Shown: positions 32,957 to 42,043 of the stretch, one piece after another
How the letters are laid out: each line of letters begins with the position of its first letter
Numbering within the stretch: position 1 is the first letter of the stretch
From: G965205725 sp965205725
GTDB lineage: Bacteria > Pseudomonadota > Gammaproteobacteria > Pseudomonadales > Halieaceae
NCBI GenBank assembly: GCA_965205725.1
Contig: OZ242189.1
Location: 3,224,001 to 3,288,000, forward strand
Length of the DNA: 64,000 bases
Direction: 5' to 3'
The notes under the pieces: model-generated
What the model saw: only the letters and a program-made list of their open reading frames with translations
What the model was told of the DNA's origin: nothing
Database searches by the model: none
Position numbers and translations under genes: made by a program

Positions 32957-34923
32957 AGCGTTTTTGCCTCCCTGACTGGGTCTTGCGCTGATTCTGTTGC
33001 AACCGGAGCGAACAGAATTTCTCTTTTATGAAGGTCTGCCTTGACAAGTTTTACCCGGATTTCTGATTGCAGAGAGAACTGACGTGTAGGGCTGCTCAGT
33101 TGCGCTGTCCAGCGATCAAAGCTGAATTTCTCAGGGTCTTTGCGCAAGTCCACAGGGCCTTCTATCCCGTTCTCTGTGAGTCGAACATTAAAGCCACTGC
33201 TGGTCATATGGCTGATGATGGCCTGATACTCGGTGCCAATTTTGTCTTGCAGGTAGTCACACTTAAGCCATTGCTCAGCACTTGCACTGGCATCCCTGGC
33301 CCGCTGAATATGCGCTGCCAGCTCCTGAAGCTGCTCGGGATTTAGCTGATCGGCAGGCTCTTCGTGCAGGGCCTTCTTAATTTGTCGGTGCGACAGGTAG
33401 TCCGTGTATTTGCGAAGTGGCGAGGTGCAGTGACTGTAGCAGGGTAGCGCCATGCCCATGTGCGCTTGCGCTTTGGTGCTGATTTCAGCCCGCGCCAGCA
33501 GTCGGTTGACCATGGCCCGCAGCGGTACACGGCCGCTCCTTTCAACCAGTGCTCGCATGATCGTGCGGTAGTTTTCGACAACGGAGAGGTCCGTATCTAT
33601 ATGCTCAGGTAAAAAACGGGTTAGAAATTTCTTTGTCTCTTTGCGGAGGTCAGTACGAAAACCGCTGTGACCAATAAATGGCCCTGTACAGTTATGCTCT
33701 TGCAGGAAGCGCGCACCGCAGCGATTAGCCGCAACCATGCACTCCTCTACCAGCTTCTGCGACAGCAGCTTCTCCTGCGGCTCTATGTGATCAATGCGCT
33801 TTTGCCCATTCATAATCCAGCGAAATTCGGTGCGGTCTTCCATGACCAGTTCAGCGGCTTCGCGGTTGGCTCTGAGTGCCCGATACACCTGATACAATGC
33901 CTCAAGTGGTGTGGCGTGACTCATAAGCTCATCGTAATTGCCCGCCAGATAACGGTCTACAGCAACGTAACTGAGTTTGGCTCGAGACCTGACGACCGCC
34001 TCAATAAATTCAAAGTTACCAACAACCCCTGCGTCGCTAACATCAATTTTACAAACCAGTGCTGGACGAATCTGGTCTTCAGCGAGCGCGCAAGTCTCCT
34101 GGGACAGCACTTCGGGCATCATGGGGATGGCGTCACCGTGAAAATAAGCGGAGGTGCCGCGCCCGGCAATTTCCATTTCCAGCGCTGATCCCGCCTTTAT
34201 ATAAGTGGTGGGGTCGGCAATGGCGACATAGAGATGCCAGCCCTCGTTGCTGCTTTCGGCGTACAGGGCATCGTCAATGTCTTGCGTGCGTACCGCGTCA
34301 ATACTGATAAACTCCCGGTCGGTGAGGTCTCGACGCCGCTGCTCTTGCTGTGGATTGATGCTTTGAATCTGCCGGTCTGCCTGGGCGAGCGCTTCCTCGC
34401 TCCAGGTTGTGGGCACATTATATTTGGCCTGAGCATAGAGGTTGGCAATACCCGCCGTATCGTCATTGCCAAGGATTTCAAGAATTTTGGCCTGAGGCCT
34501 GCCGTCTTTTACAGGGTGTCGCAGAACCGCGCTGCGAACGTAATCACCCTCCCTGACGCCATTGCGAGCCTGTGGGGGTATGAATAACCAGCGTTTCAGC
34601 CTCGCCAGGTCCGGCTCAACAAACACCGCTTTGCCTTTGCGCACGCAGCGGCCGGTAAACTCGCCGATTGGACAGTCGATGAGTTTTTCTATTTCCGCAG
34701 TCAGCCTGTTGCCCTTATCCGGGCGAATGCAAACCTTCACCCGGTCGTCGGGAAAGACCTTGAGCATTTCATCGGGGGGAATAAATATTTCCCGGCCATC
34801 TTCCAGAATAGCGAAGCCATAACGCGATTGAGTGCCTTTTACCACAGCATCCGCACGTTCTTTCTCCGACTCCATTTTGTCTTTTAAGTCTTTAAGCCGG
34901 GATAGAGAATCCTGATTGAGCAT
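32953..34923 (-). CDS. rnb: Exoribonuclease II (RNase II)
   Basis: 656 residues, close to the E. coli length (644). It degrades single-stranded RNA 3' to 5' in the cytosol. Cold-shock-like domains lie at about 15-170 ('GFAILEDGREIFIPPDEMLK'). The catalytic RNB domain has 'FISIDAVRTQDIDDALYAES' (metal-binding aspartates), 'GRGTSAYFHGDAIPMMPEVL', and 'HCTSPLRKYTDYLSHRQI' near the end of the channel. The S1 domain is at about 570-650 ('MTSSGFNVRLTENGIEGPVD'). No strong ribosome-binding site is seen before ATG 34923; Met17 is an alternative. RNase R, the paralogue, is at 61416. Confidence 0.93.
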   Translation of the reverse strand: MLNQDSLSRLKDLKDKMESEKERADAVVKGTQSRYGFAILEDGREIFIPPDEMLKVFPDDRVKVCIRPDKGNRLTAEIEKLIDCPIGEFTGRCVRKGKAVFVEPDLARLKRWLFIPPQARNGVREGDYVRSAVLRHPVKDGRPQAKILEILGNDDTAGIANLYAQAKYNVPTTWSEEALAQADRQIQSINPQQEQRRRDLTDREFISIDAVRTQDIDDALYAESSNEGWHLYVAIADPTTYIKAGSALEMEIAGRGTSAYFHGDAIPMMPEVLSQETCALAEDQIRPALVCKIDVSDAGVVGNFEFIEAVVRSRAKLSYVAVDRYLAGNYDELMSHATPLEALYQVYRALRANREAAELVMEDRTEFRWIMNGQKRIDHIEPQEKLLSQKLVEECMVAANRCGARFLQEHNCTGPFIGHSGFRTDLRKETKKFLTRFLPEHIDTDLSVVENYRTIMRALVERSGRVPLRAMVNRLLARAEISTKAQAHMGMALPCYSHCTSPLRKYTDYLSHRQIKKALHEEPADQLNPEQLQELAAHIQRARDASASAEQWLKCDYLQDKIGTEYQAIISHMTSSGFNVRLTENGIEGPVDLRKDPEKFSFDRWTAQLSSPTRQFSLQSEIRVKLVKADLHKREILFAPVATESAQDPVREAKTL

Positions 34924-35011
34924 TGGTGAACCGAAATAACATCAGTAACCGCCATGCTAGCGAAAAAATGCCGCGCTGTCTTGCGGTGGCTGCCCGGAGG
35001 CCATTCCCTGA

Positions 35012-35040
35012 TTGACACTTGCAAACATCAGTTCAATAAT
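35012..35040 (+). promoter_or_regulatory. Sigma-70-like promoter upstream of the PhoH gene
   Basis: TTGACA at 35012-35017 and AATAAT at 35035-35040 with exactly 17 bp between: a perfect -35 and a near-consensus -10. It implies a 5' untranslated region of about 210 bases before ATG 35261. Confidence 0.6.
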
Positions 35041-35260
35041 GAATCACAGATCAAGTGGTATCGGCACCATTCTGGGAAACATGATTGAATATTTTCCAGT
35101 CGCCGGGTCAGCATGAACCGGTGCAGCACATAGCGCTGAGCCTGTTGGAGTTTTTCACAGGTTGTAGCGTCTGCGACGAGCAGAGTCGGCAACGGCTTCC
35201 CTCGCCAGGAATAGCTACCGCCAAATTTCTTACTTTAATGATTGCCATGAGGACTGCTCT

Positions 35261-36700
35261 ATGGGCTCAGGCGCCGCACTGCGCGTAGCAAAAACCCCGA
35301 AAGAAATGACTACAGCCAAGAAACTTTATGTGCTGGACACCAACGTCCTGCTGCATGATCCAACCTCGGTCACGGCGTTTAACGAACACCGTATTGTTTT
35401 ACCCATGACAGTGCTGGAGGAACTGGACACTATTAAGGATAGGCACGACAAGACTGTGAGCCGCGAGGCGCGCATAGCGATCAATATGATCGACAAGGTG
35501 GTTGCGGCGGCGAGCCCACAACAAATTCAGGGCGGCGTAGAAATTCCCGGCTCAACACTGGGGGGTGTGCTGGGTACCCTGTCTATTTATCCGGATCAGC
35601 TATTGGCCGACAACAGCGATATCCCCTACTTGAACGATACCCAGGAGCAGGCCAACGATAACCGAATTATCAATGTTGCACTGCGGTTGCAGGCGGAGCA
35701 TCCGAACAGCTATGTATGCCTGGTAACCAAAGACATCAACATGCGGCTAAAGGCCAAAGGCTCGGGTTTAGCCAATGTAGAAGACTATCGGCGCGACAGG
35801 GTGCTGGACGATATCGACTTGCTCGCCAGGGGCTATGAACATGTGGCTGGAGACTTTTGGGCGATGGTTGAGGATGTGGACACTCTGCGCGAAGGCAACT
35901 GTACTTTGCACAGGGTACCCTGCGGTGTGTTGCCGCAGGTTTACCCAAACATGTTTTTGTATGACGACAATGACTTCTTTGCCTACGTCAAGCGCGTGGA
36001 TCAGAAGTACACCTATTTGCGTTGCGATAGCCGCGACAATTTGCTGAACCGTCGCTTTTGGGGCTTGGCGCCGCGCAATCTGGAACAGGCCATGGCGCTG
36101 GAATTAATCAGTGATGACAGCGTTGATATGACCGTCCTGACTGGCCCGGCGGGTTCTGGTAAAACCCTGATAGCGCTGGCCTACGGATTGCACGCGATTT
36201 TAGAGCAAAAGAAATATAACAAGTTGATCGTTGCCCGCTCTACGCCACCCATTGCCGAGGATATCGGATTTTTGCCCGGTACCGAAGAAGAAAAAATGGC
36301 ACCATGGCTTGCCGCCTTTGATGACAACCTGGAAATACTGCACGGTTCAGATGAATGCAGCCACGGCAGTATCGAGTACGTGAAGGAACGCGCAAATATT
36401 CAGTTTAAGTCGCTCAATTTTATGCGCGGCCGCTCCTTTAACAATGCCTATATCATCATTGATGAGAGCCAGGGCTTAACTCAGTTTCAGCTCAAGTCGA
36501 TTATTACGCGGGTTGGCGCTGACTCTAAAATTGTAGTGCTGGGAAATCTGGCGCAAATCGACAACAAGTACATCAGCCCATTGACCTCAGGGCTTACTTA
36601 CCTGGTGGAGCGAACCAAGCATTACCCGCATGCGGGTATTATGCACATCAATGGGATAGAGCGCAGCCGCCTGGCTGCTTTTGCTGAAGAAAACCTTTAG
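35261..36700 (+). CDS. PIN-domain / PhoH-type ATPase
   Basis: 479 residues from ATG 35261 (GAGGA upstream); ATG 35306 (MTTAKKLYVL) is an alternative. The N-terminal PIN ribonuclease domain starts 'YVLDTNVLLHDPTSVTAF', with acidic residues for metal binding and 'SYVCLVTKDINMRLKAKGSG'. The C-terminal PhoH domain has Walker A 'LTGPAGSGKTLIALAYGLH', 'DIGFLPGTEEEKMAPWL' and Walker B-like 'NAYIIIDESQGLTQFQLK'. Members of this PIN-PhoH family act as RNA helicase/nuclease-like proteins, some in toxin-antitoxin loci (PhoH2). No antitoxin is seen here. Cytosolic. Followed by a long repeat field. Confidence 0.93.
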   Translation: MGSGAALRVAKTPKEMTTAKKLYVLDTNVLLHDPTSVTAFNEHRIVLPMTVLEELDTIKDRHDKTVSREARIAINMIDKVVAAASPQQIQGGVEIPGSTLGGVLGTLSIYPDQLLADNSDIPYLNDTQEQANDNRIINVALRLQAEHPNSYVCLVTKDINMRLKAKGSGLANVEDYRRDRVLDDIDLLARGYEHVAGDFWAMVEDVDTLREGNCTLHRVPCGVLPQVYPNMFLYDDNDFFAYVKRVDQKYTYLRCDSRDNLLNRRFWGLAPRNLEQAMALELISDDSVDMTVLTGPAGSGKTLIALAYGLHAILEQKKYNKLIVARSTPPIAEDIGFLPGTEEEKMAPWLAAFDDNLEILHGSDECSHGSIEYVKERANIQFKSLNFMRGRSFNNAYIIIDESQGLTQFQLKSIITRVGADSKIVVLGNLAQIDNKYISPLTSGLTYLVERTKHYPHAGIMHINGIERSRLAAFAEENL

Positions 36701-36820
36701 GAGTCTGTCGGCTGTGGCCGGCTGTGGCCGGCTGGGTCGGCGCTGTGGTTGGCTGGGTTGGCTGGGTTGGCTGGGGTTGGCTGGGGTTGGCTGTGGTCAG
36801 GTGGGTAAGCCTTGTGGTTT

Positions 36821-36943
36821 GGGCACGCTTCAGCGTGTGTTTTTGACCGCTGCGGAACTCAACGATTTTTCCTAAAGGAAAAATTCGGATTCAAACAGTC
36901 CTCGCGGAAAGCCTCAAAAACACCCGCTTGCGCAACCGTGCCC
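36821..36943. repeat. 123-bp imperfect palindrome, copy 2
   Basis: Same core as copies at 22280, 37212 and 37488: GGGCACG...CGTGCCC ends, internal TGTTTTTGA/TCAAAAACA arms, and a central TTTTTCC..GGAAAAA hairpin. Confidence 0.93.
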
Positions 36944-37094
36944 TGATTAAACCTTCAAGGTTTACCCACCCGCCATGCCCGCATTATGGAGCACCGGGAA
37001 TCTGCGCTCGTCGATGGCTTCACCTGATTAAACCTCAAGATTTACCCACCCGCCCACAGGCTGAATCTGCGGCTCGTCGATGGCTTCGCCTGAT

Positions 37095-37196
37095 TAAACC
37101 TTGCGGCTTGGGCAGGTGGTCGGCTGGCTAAACCTTGCGGCTTGGGCAGGTGGTCGGCTGGGTAAACCTTGCGGCTTGGGCAGGTGGTCGGCTGGG
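37095..37196. repeat. Tandem array, 3 x 34 bp
   Basis: Units beginning TAAACCTTGCGGCTTGGGCA. They duplicate the left flank of the 123-bp palindrome. Two more such units precede copy 4 at 37405-37472. Confidence 0.9.
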
Positions 37197-37211
37197 TAAA
37201 CCTTGCGGTTT

Positions 37212-37334
37212 GGGCACGCTTCAGCGGGTGTTTTTGACCGCTGCGGAACTCAACGATTTTTCCCAAAGGAAAAATTCGGATTCAAACAGTCCTCGCGGAA
37301 AGCCTCAAAAACACCCGCTTTCGCAACCGTGCCC
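37212..37334. repeat. 123-bp imperfect palindrome, copy 3
   Basis: In this copy the inner arms pair perfectly over 14 bp (GCGGGTGTTTTTGA with TCAAAAACACCCGC). The central hairpin TTTTTCC-CAAA-GGAAAAA is intact. Confidence 0.93.
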
Positions 37335-37404
37335 TGATTAAACCTTCAAGATTGACCCACCCGCCCACAGGCTGAATCTGCGCTCGTCTATGGCTTCGCC
37401 TGAT

Positions 37405-37472
37405 TAAACCTTGCGGCTTGGGCAGGTGGTCGGCTGGCTAAACCTTGCGGCTTGGGCAGGTGGTCGGCTGGC
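37405..37472. repeat. Tandem array, 2 x 34 bp
   Basis: Same unit as the array at 37095, immediately left of palindrome copy 4. Confidence 0.88.
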
Positions 37473-37487
37473 TAAACCTTGCGGTTT

Positions 37488-37610
37488 GGGCACGCTTCAG
37501 CGTGTGTTTTTGACCGCTGCGGAACTCAACGATTTTTCCTGAAGGAAAAATTCGGATTCAAACAGTCCTCGCGGAAAGCCTCAAAAACACCCGCTTTCGC
37601 AACCGTGCCC
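37488..37610. repeat. 123-bp imperfect palindrome, copy 4
   Basis: Same length and ends as the other copies. The loop of the central hairpin differs (TTTTTCCTGAAGGAAAAA), leaving the stem paired. Confidence 0.93.
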
Positions 37611-37891
37611 TGATTAAACCTTCAAGGTTTACCCACCCGCCCACAGGCTGAATCTGCGCTCGTCTATGGCTTCGCCTGATTAAACCTCAAGGCTTACACG
37701 CCCGCCTACGGTTTATCTGTGGCCTGGTAGAGGACTTGCGGGGTGCTTTGAGGCGGACTTCCGGGGTGCCTGGCAGAGGACTTCCGGGCTGCTTTGAAGC
37801 GCATAAAGAGTGCGCTGTGGCGGTGTTAGCGCATTTGATGTTTCGGTGAGCATGTTTGAGCCGCAGGCGAGTTTGTGAACCGATCAAATGC

Positions 37892-38345
37892 AGATAACAC
37901 CGACAGCACTCAGCGCGAAAGGCAGCCCGGAAGTCCCATACACAATGCCGATAACACCGACAGCACTCAGCGCGAAAAGCAGCCCGGAAGTTCCATACAT
38001 AATGCCGATAACACCGACAGCACTCAGCGCAAAAGGCAGCCCGGAAGTCCCATACACAATGCCGATAACACCGACAGCACTCAGCGCGAAAGGCAGCCCG
38101 GAAGTCCCATACATAATGCCGATAACACCGTCAGCACTCAGCGCGAAAAGCAGCCCGGAAGTCCCATAGATTCAGGGCTTGTAATAACGTCAGCACTCAG
38201 CGCGAAAGGCAGCCCGGAAGTTCCATAGATTCAGGGCTTGTAATAACGTCAGCACTCAGCGCGAAAGGCAGCCCGGAAGTTCCATAGATTCAGGGCTTGT
38301 AATAACGTCAGCACTCAGCGCGAAAAACAGCCCGGAAGTTCCATA
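37892..38345. repeat. Two adjoining tandem arrays: 57-bp units then 59-bp units
   Basis: Four full 57-bp units plus a partial fifth (37892-38167), then three 59-bp units (38169-38345). Both share the core CAGCACTCAGCGCGAAA and CAGCCCGGAAGT but differ in the linker (CATACACAATGCCGATAACA versus CATAGATTCAGGGCTTGTAA). There are no unique spacers, so it is not a CRISPR array. Confidence 0.92.
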
Positions 38346-38507
38346 AACTCAGGGCTGTCAGGGCAGGGTTTGTGGTATTTGGGGCAGGCCGGTATAGCTC
38401 GCGTCTCAAAAACCAGAGCGACTGCCACTGGCGGTTATTCGCCTTGCCACGCCACCAGGAGCCTGTCGGATCTAGATGTTCTGATACGTCTGTTCCTGCC
38501 ATGATTG

Positions 38508-39365
38508 CTACGCTGGGAGCCTGTTGCCGAGTACCTGTCCGAGCACTGTGGCAGTGCCCGCTTGGTAGCTGTCACTCCAACTGATGGAATTCTCCGGGAA
38601 CAGGAGAATCACGGTTGAACCGAGCTTAAATCGGCCCATTTCATCGCCCTTTGACAGGCTGACTCCGGCAGGTGCCTTTTGAAAGTCGACCGTTTTCGGC
38701 TCTCGCGCAGGCGGTGCAATCTGGCCCGACCAAACCGTGTCTATGCCAGCCACGATCATGGCACCGACCATCACCAGGGCCATCTCTCCCGCCGGGGTAT
38801 CGAAATAGCACACTAATCTTTCGTTGCGGGCAAACAGGCGCGGCACGTTTTCAGCGGCAGTCTGATTGACTGAAAACAGGTCTCCCGGAATATAAGTCTG
38901 AGCGATAAGCGTGCCGTCGAGGGGCATATGTACGCGATGGTAGTCACGGGGCGACAAATAGAGGGTGCTGAATTCACCATTTTTATATTGGCTGGCCCGC
39001 TGCGTGTCTCCGCCCAGTAGTTCCCGGGTGGTGAAATATTGTCCCTTTGCCTGAAAAATTCTACCGGCTTCAATTCTGCCTAATTGACTGATGGCGCCAT
39101 CGGCAGGGCACACGATGCTATGGTCATCTGTAGCTATGGGCCTGGCATCGTCTTTGAGAGCGCGGGTAAAGAATGTATTAAAATTTTCATAAGCCAGCGG
39201 GTTGGTTGTCGCTGCTTCCGCCATATTCACATCGAAGTGCCTGGCAAAATGTCCAATCAGCACGTTCTTTAACCAGACGATACGTGTTTCTGCCAGCAGG
39301 CCGGTTAAGCGCGAGAGTAAATGCCTGGGCAGCAGGTACTGAACGATAATGAAGAGTTTGCCCAT
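38508..39365 (-). CDS. psd: Phosphatidylserine decarboxylase proenzyme
   Basis: 285 residues. The inner-membrane-associated enzyme converts phosphatidylserine to phosphatidylethanolamine. The self-cleavage site that generates the pyruvoyl group is the LGST motif near residue 252 ('EMGRFKLGSTVILLFP'). Also seen are 'NTFFTRALKDDARPI', 'VCPADGAISQLG' and 'YLSPRDYHRVHMPLDG'. The start is one base after the rhodanese stop (TAA-C-ATG), with AGAGG inside the rhodanese end, so the genes are co-translated. Last gene of the rsgA-rhodanese-psd unit. Confidence 0.97.
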   Translation of the reverse strand: MGKLFIIVQYLLPRHLLSRLTGLLAETRIVWLKNVLIGHFARHFDVNMAEAATTNPLAYENFNTFFTRALKDDARPIATDDHSIVCPADGAISQLGRIEAGRIFQAKGQYFTTRELLGGDTQRASQYKNGEFSTLYLSPRDYHRVHMPLDGTLIAQTYIPGDLFSVNQTAAENVPRLFARNERLVCYFDTPAGEMALVMVGAMIVAGIDTVWSGQIAPPAREPKTVDFQKAPAGVSLSKGDEMGRFKLGSTVILLFPENSISWSDSYQAGTATVLGQVLGNRLPA

Positions 39366-39366
39366 G

Positions 39367-40176
39367 TTAAACCTCTACCGGAGTGTCCTCCCGGTTGCCC
39401 CATTCTCCCCAGGAACCGTGATAGGCCTTTACCGAGGGGTAGTCCAGAAGCTTCATTGCCAACCAGCTTAGCGAGGAACGATGGTGGCTCTGGCAGTGGG
39501 TAACGATGTCTTTGTCTGGCCCCAACTCAACCCTGGCCAGGTGTGTTCTGAGTACTTCAAGGTCGATCAGGCGGCTGTGATTTTGGTTGTCTATTAATTC
39601 AAGCCAATCAATATTGATAGCTCCAGGAATGTGCCCCGAGCGAGCAGAACCGGACCTCTCGCCGCGGTACTCCTCAGGGGAGCGGGCATCCCATACGCGA
39701 AAGCCAGAGTCATTCAAACGAGGGATAATATCTTCAATCTCGGCAATAGGGTCTGAATGAATCTGCGGCTGGTAGTCCGTGGCCTGCGGCTGGCTGACGT
39801 CAGTTTCAATGTCAAAACCTGCACCGCGCCAGGCGTGGATGCCGCCATTTAGATAGCTGTATTTTTTGTGGCCCAAAACTTCTAAAGTCCAAAGCATGCG
39901 GCCAGCCCAGCCGCCGCCTTCGTCGTCATAGGCGACTACATGGGTGTCACTGGTTAAGCCAATGGCTGAACACAATTGCTGAAGCTGGTTTTGATCGGGA
40001 AGTTTTCCCGGCGCTGGCGCGACACCGCACAGCAGTGCTCCCGGAGGCACATGAATTGCACCCGGGATATGGCCGTTGACATAGTTGTCGGGGCTGCTGA
40101 CATCAATCAAAAGCACTTGATCTTTTGGCGCCGTATGGAAATTTTCGACTTCTAGCAGCAGGGGGAACTGAGGCAT
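39367..40176 (-). CDS. Two-domain rhodanese-type sulfurtransferase
   Basis: 269 residues from ATG 40176 (MPQFPLLLEVENF); the frame opens further upstream without a better start. Two rhodanese domains: the N-terminal one ('VLLIDVSSPDNYVNGHIPGA') lacks a catalytic cysteine loop, while the C-terminal one has 'FRVWDARSPEEYRGE' and the active loop 'VTHCQSHHRSS' (Cys plus five residues to Arg). Such enzymes move sulfur from thiosulfate or 3-mercaptopyruvate to acceptors such as cyanide or thiols; the donor cannot be told from the loop. It lies between rsgA and psd on the same strand. Confidence 0.9.
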   Translation of the reverse strand: MPQFPLLLEVENFHTAPKDQVLLIDVSSPDNYVNGHIPGAIHVPPGALLCGVAPAPGKLPDQNQLQQLCSAIGLTSDTHVVAYDDEGGGWAGRMLWTLEVLGHKKYSYLNGGIHAWRGAGFDIETDVSQPQATDYQPQIHSDPIAEIEDIIPRLNDSGFRVWDARSPEEYRGERSGSARSGHIPGAINIDWLELIDNQNHSRLIDLEVLRTHLARVELGPDKDIVTHCQSHHRSSLSWLAMKLLDYPSVKAYHGSWGEWGNREDTPVEV

Positions 40177-40245
40177 CGTTGCTCGCCTGTTTCGTGTCAG
40201 TGAGCAGTGTATCCTGTGTTTATGCCAGAGGGAAACGGCGAGCAT

Positions 40246-41265
40246 TTACCGATAGTTATTGCCTTGCAGAGTACTGACTATGTGGCGGTAGCTTGCGAGT
40301 CGTCGATTGCTGATTTGGCCCAATTCAGCAGCGGCCAGAAGCGCGCAATCGGGCTCCTGTTCATGCTTGCAGTCTCTAAACTTGCAGTGGCCCAATAGCG
40401 GCAGAAACTCGCGAAAGCCATTCTCAACCTGTCCTCTTTCCATGTGCCACAAACCGAATTCCCGGATTCCCGGTGAATCAATCAGTGAGCCACTTTCCGG
40501 CAGATGAAACAACTCCGCTGTGGTGGTTGTGTGAGTGCCTTTGCCGCGAGCTTCAGACAATTCATCGACTCTGGCATTGGCGGCGGGTAGCAGCGTGTTG
40601 ACCAGAGAGGACTTGCCTGTACCAGACTGACCCACAAATACGCTGACTCTGTCTGCCAGTGTCTCAATGAGCTGATTCAATCCCTGCTCTTGTGTGCACG
40701 ATGCTTGCAACACCGGATAGCCCAGGTTGGGATAAGGCGCCAGCAATTCTTCGATAGCGTGCTGATTTTTCTTGTCAACCAGGTCGCTTTTGTTGAGCAG
40801 GATTAACGGAGGAATAGCAACTGCCTCAGCAGCGACCAGGTATCTGTCGATCAGATTCGCGTGTGGTTCTGGCAGCGGCGCGATAACGATGATTATTTGA
40901 TCGATATTTGCAGCCACTGGTTTTAGTTTGCCGTAAGGGTCGGGTCGCAACAGCGCGGTATCCCTGGGTACCTGGGCGACGACCACTCCGGTTGGAGCGC
41001 CGGTACACCATATAACCTGATCGCCAGTCACCAGACCGTCCAGGTTGGCTCGCAGGTGGCAGCGTTGACGTTGACCATCGGCGCTCTCAACTTCGATCTG
41101 GGTGCCGTAGTGGGCGGTGACCAATCCCGCCTGTTCTGCCCCAAACTCGCCGCTGCCTGGTGCTGTTTCTGTGGCAGCGTCGCGTTTTCCTGCGCGCTTG
41201 CGGCGCTCTTCCTGAATTTTTTCGATGCGCCAGGATTGGCGCCGGTTCAGTTTGCGTTTGGGCAT
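40246..41265 (-). CDS. rsgA: Ribosome small-subunit-dependent GTPase A
   Basis: 339 residues. A GTPase of late 30S subunit assembly. An N-terminal OB fold is followed by a circularly permuted GTPase domain: 'LLNKSDLVDKKN' (G4) precedes 'VFVGQSGTGKSSLVNTLLP' (G1) and 'LIDSPGIREFGLWH' (G3). The C-terminal zinc-binding motif has 'GHCKFRDCKHEQEPDCAL'. The basic N-terminus (KRKLNRRQSWRIEKIQEERR) is typical. It is transcribed divergently from orn, with 67 bp between start codons. Confidence 0.97.
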   Translation of the reverse strand: MPKRKLNRRQSWRIEKIQEERRKRAGKRDAATETAPGSGEFGAEQAGLVTAHYGTQIEVESADGQRQRCHLRANLDGLVTGDQVIWCTGAPTGVVVAQVPRDTALLRPDPYGKLKPVAANIDQIIIVIAPLPEPHANLIDRYLVAAEAVAIPPLILLNKSDLVDKKNQHAIEELLAPYPNLGYPVLQASCTQEQGLNQLIETLADRVSVFVGQSGTGKSSLVNTLLPAANARVDELSEARGKGTHTTTTAELFHLPESGSLIDSPGIREFGLWHMERGQVENGFREFLPLLGHCKFRDCKHEQEPDCALLAAAELGQISNRRLASYRHIVSTLQGNNYR

Positions 41266-41332
41266 GAGCCATTATTAGCTCCTGTGTTTCATTTTGCTAC
41301 ACTTGCGTGATTCTCTTTGGCGGTGGATTCCA

Positions 41333-41872
41333 ATGTTTAGTGAGCAAAATTTGATCTGGGTAGACCTCGAAATGACTGGCCTGGAACCAGATGACGATGT
41401 CGTGATAGAGATTGCGACCATTGTGACAGACAGTGAACTGCGCACCCTCGCAGAGGGTCCAGCCATTGCTATTCACCAAAGCGAAGAGCGGTTGGCGGCA
41501 ATGGATGAGTGGAATACCAGCCATCACAACAGCTCAGGCCTGGTGCAGCGAGTTCGGGAAAGTGAAGATGATGAAGCAAGCGCTACCAGAAAGACCATCG
41601 AATTTCTAAAGGGCTATGTACCGGCAGGTGTATCGCCGATGTGTGGTAATAGCATCTGCCAGGACCGCCGCTTTATGGTCAGATATATGCCTGAACTGGC
41701 GGTCTATTTCCACTATCGCAATCTCGACGTGAGCACAGTGAAAATTCTTGCTCAGCGCTGGAGTCCGGAAATCCTCGGTGGATTCTCCAAGCAGGCGGCA
41801 CACCTTGCCCTGGATGATATCCGGGAATCCATTGAAGAACTGCGCTACTACCGGGAGACGTTTATCAAATAG
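41333..41872 (+). CDS. orn: Oligoribonuclease
   Basis: 179 residues from ATG 41333. A DEDDh exonuclease that degrades 2-5 nucleotide RNAs, including pGpG from c-di-GMP turnover, in the cytosol. Exo I 'LIWVDLEMTGLEPDDDVVIE' (D, E), Exo II 'CGNSICQDRRFMVRYMPEL' (D), and Exo III 'HLALDDIRESIEELRYYRE' with the terminal H-D are all present. 'NLDVSTVKILAQRW' is the conserved dimer/substrate segment. Usual length. Between orn and queG (41873-42043) I see no gene. Confidence 0.97.
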   Translation: MFSEQNLIWVDLEMTGLEPDDDVVIEIATIVTDSELRTLAEGPAIAIHQSEERLAAMDEWNTSHHNSSGLVQRVRESEDDEASATRKTIEFLKGYVPAGVSPMCGNSICQDRRFMVRYMPELAVYFHYRNLDVSTVKILAQRWSPEILGGFSKQAAHLALDDIRESIEELRYYRETFIK

Positions 41873-42043
41873 ATGTACATCAACCAACAGACACGGGGGC
41901 TGCCGGTCACGGGCAAATCATCTTTAAAACGCTACTGGCTACGGGTTACTGGTTAAGGGCGGCGTTTGCTGCTGGAGTCAGCGGGGGCTCATTCGTGCAG
42001 GGAAGGCGGATACACGCTTTCTATAGCATGTCTGTGTGGCATT

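Larger units (their letters stand above)
36701..38507. other. Non-coding repeat field between the PhoH gene and psd
   Basis: About 1.8 kb with no credible gene. It contains a GGCTGGGTT-type microsatellite (36710-36800), three copies of the 123-bp palindromic element, 34-bp arrays and a 57/59-bp array, each listed separately. The stretch 37690-37890 carries several GACTTCCGGGG-like motifs that are the reverse complement of the CCCGGAAGTC core in the array to its right. Open frames here arise because unit lengths are multiples of three. Confidence 0.75.

Noticed and set aside
37042..37266. Open frames on the minus strand within the 123-bp palindromes (also 22143-22334)
   Set aside because: The same peptide recurs in each copy because the DNA repeat does. 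No start context, and it ends in array sequence.
37875..38228. Open frames of 76-117 codons in the 57-bp array
   Set aside because: Unit length is a multiple of three, so several frames on both strands are open. No ribosome-binding site and no unique protein sequence.
37892..38345. CRISPR-like appearance of the 57/59-bp repeats
   Set aside because: Units are contiguous and lack unique spacers; no cas genes are in the window.
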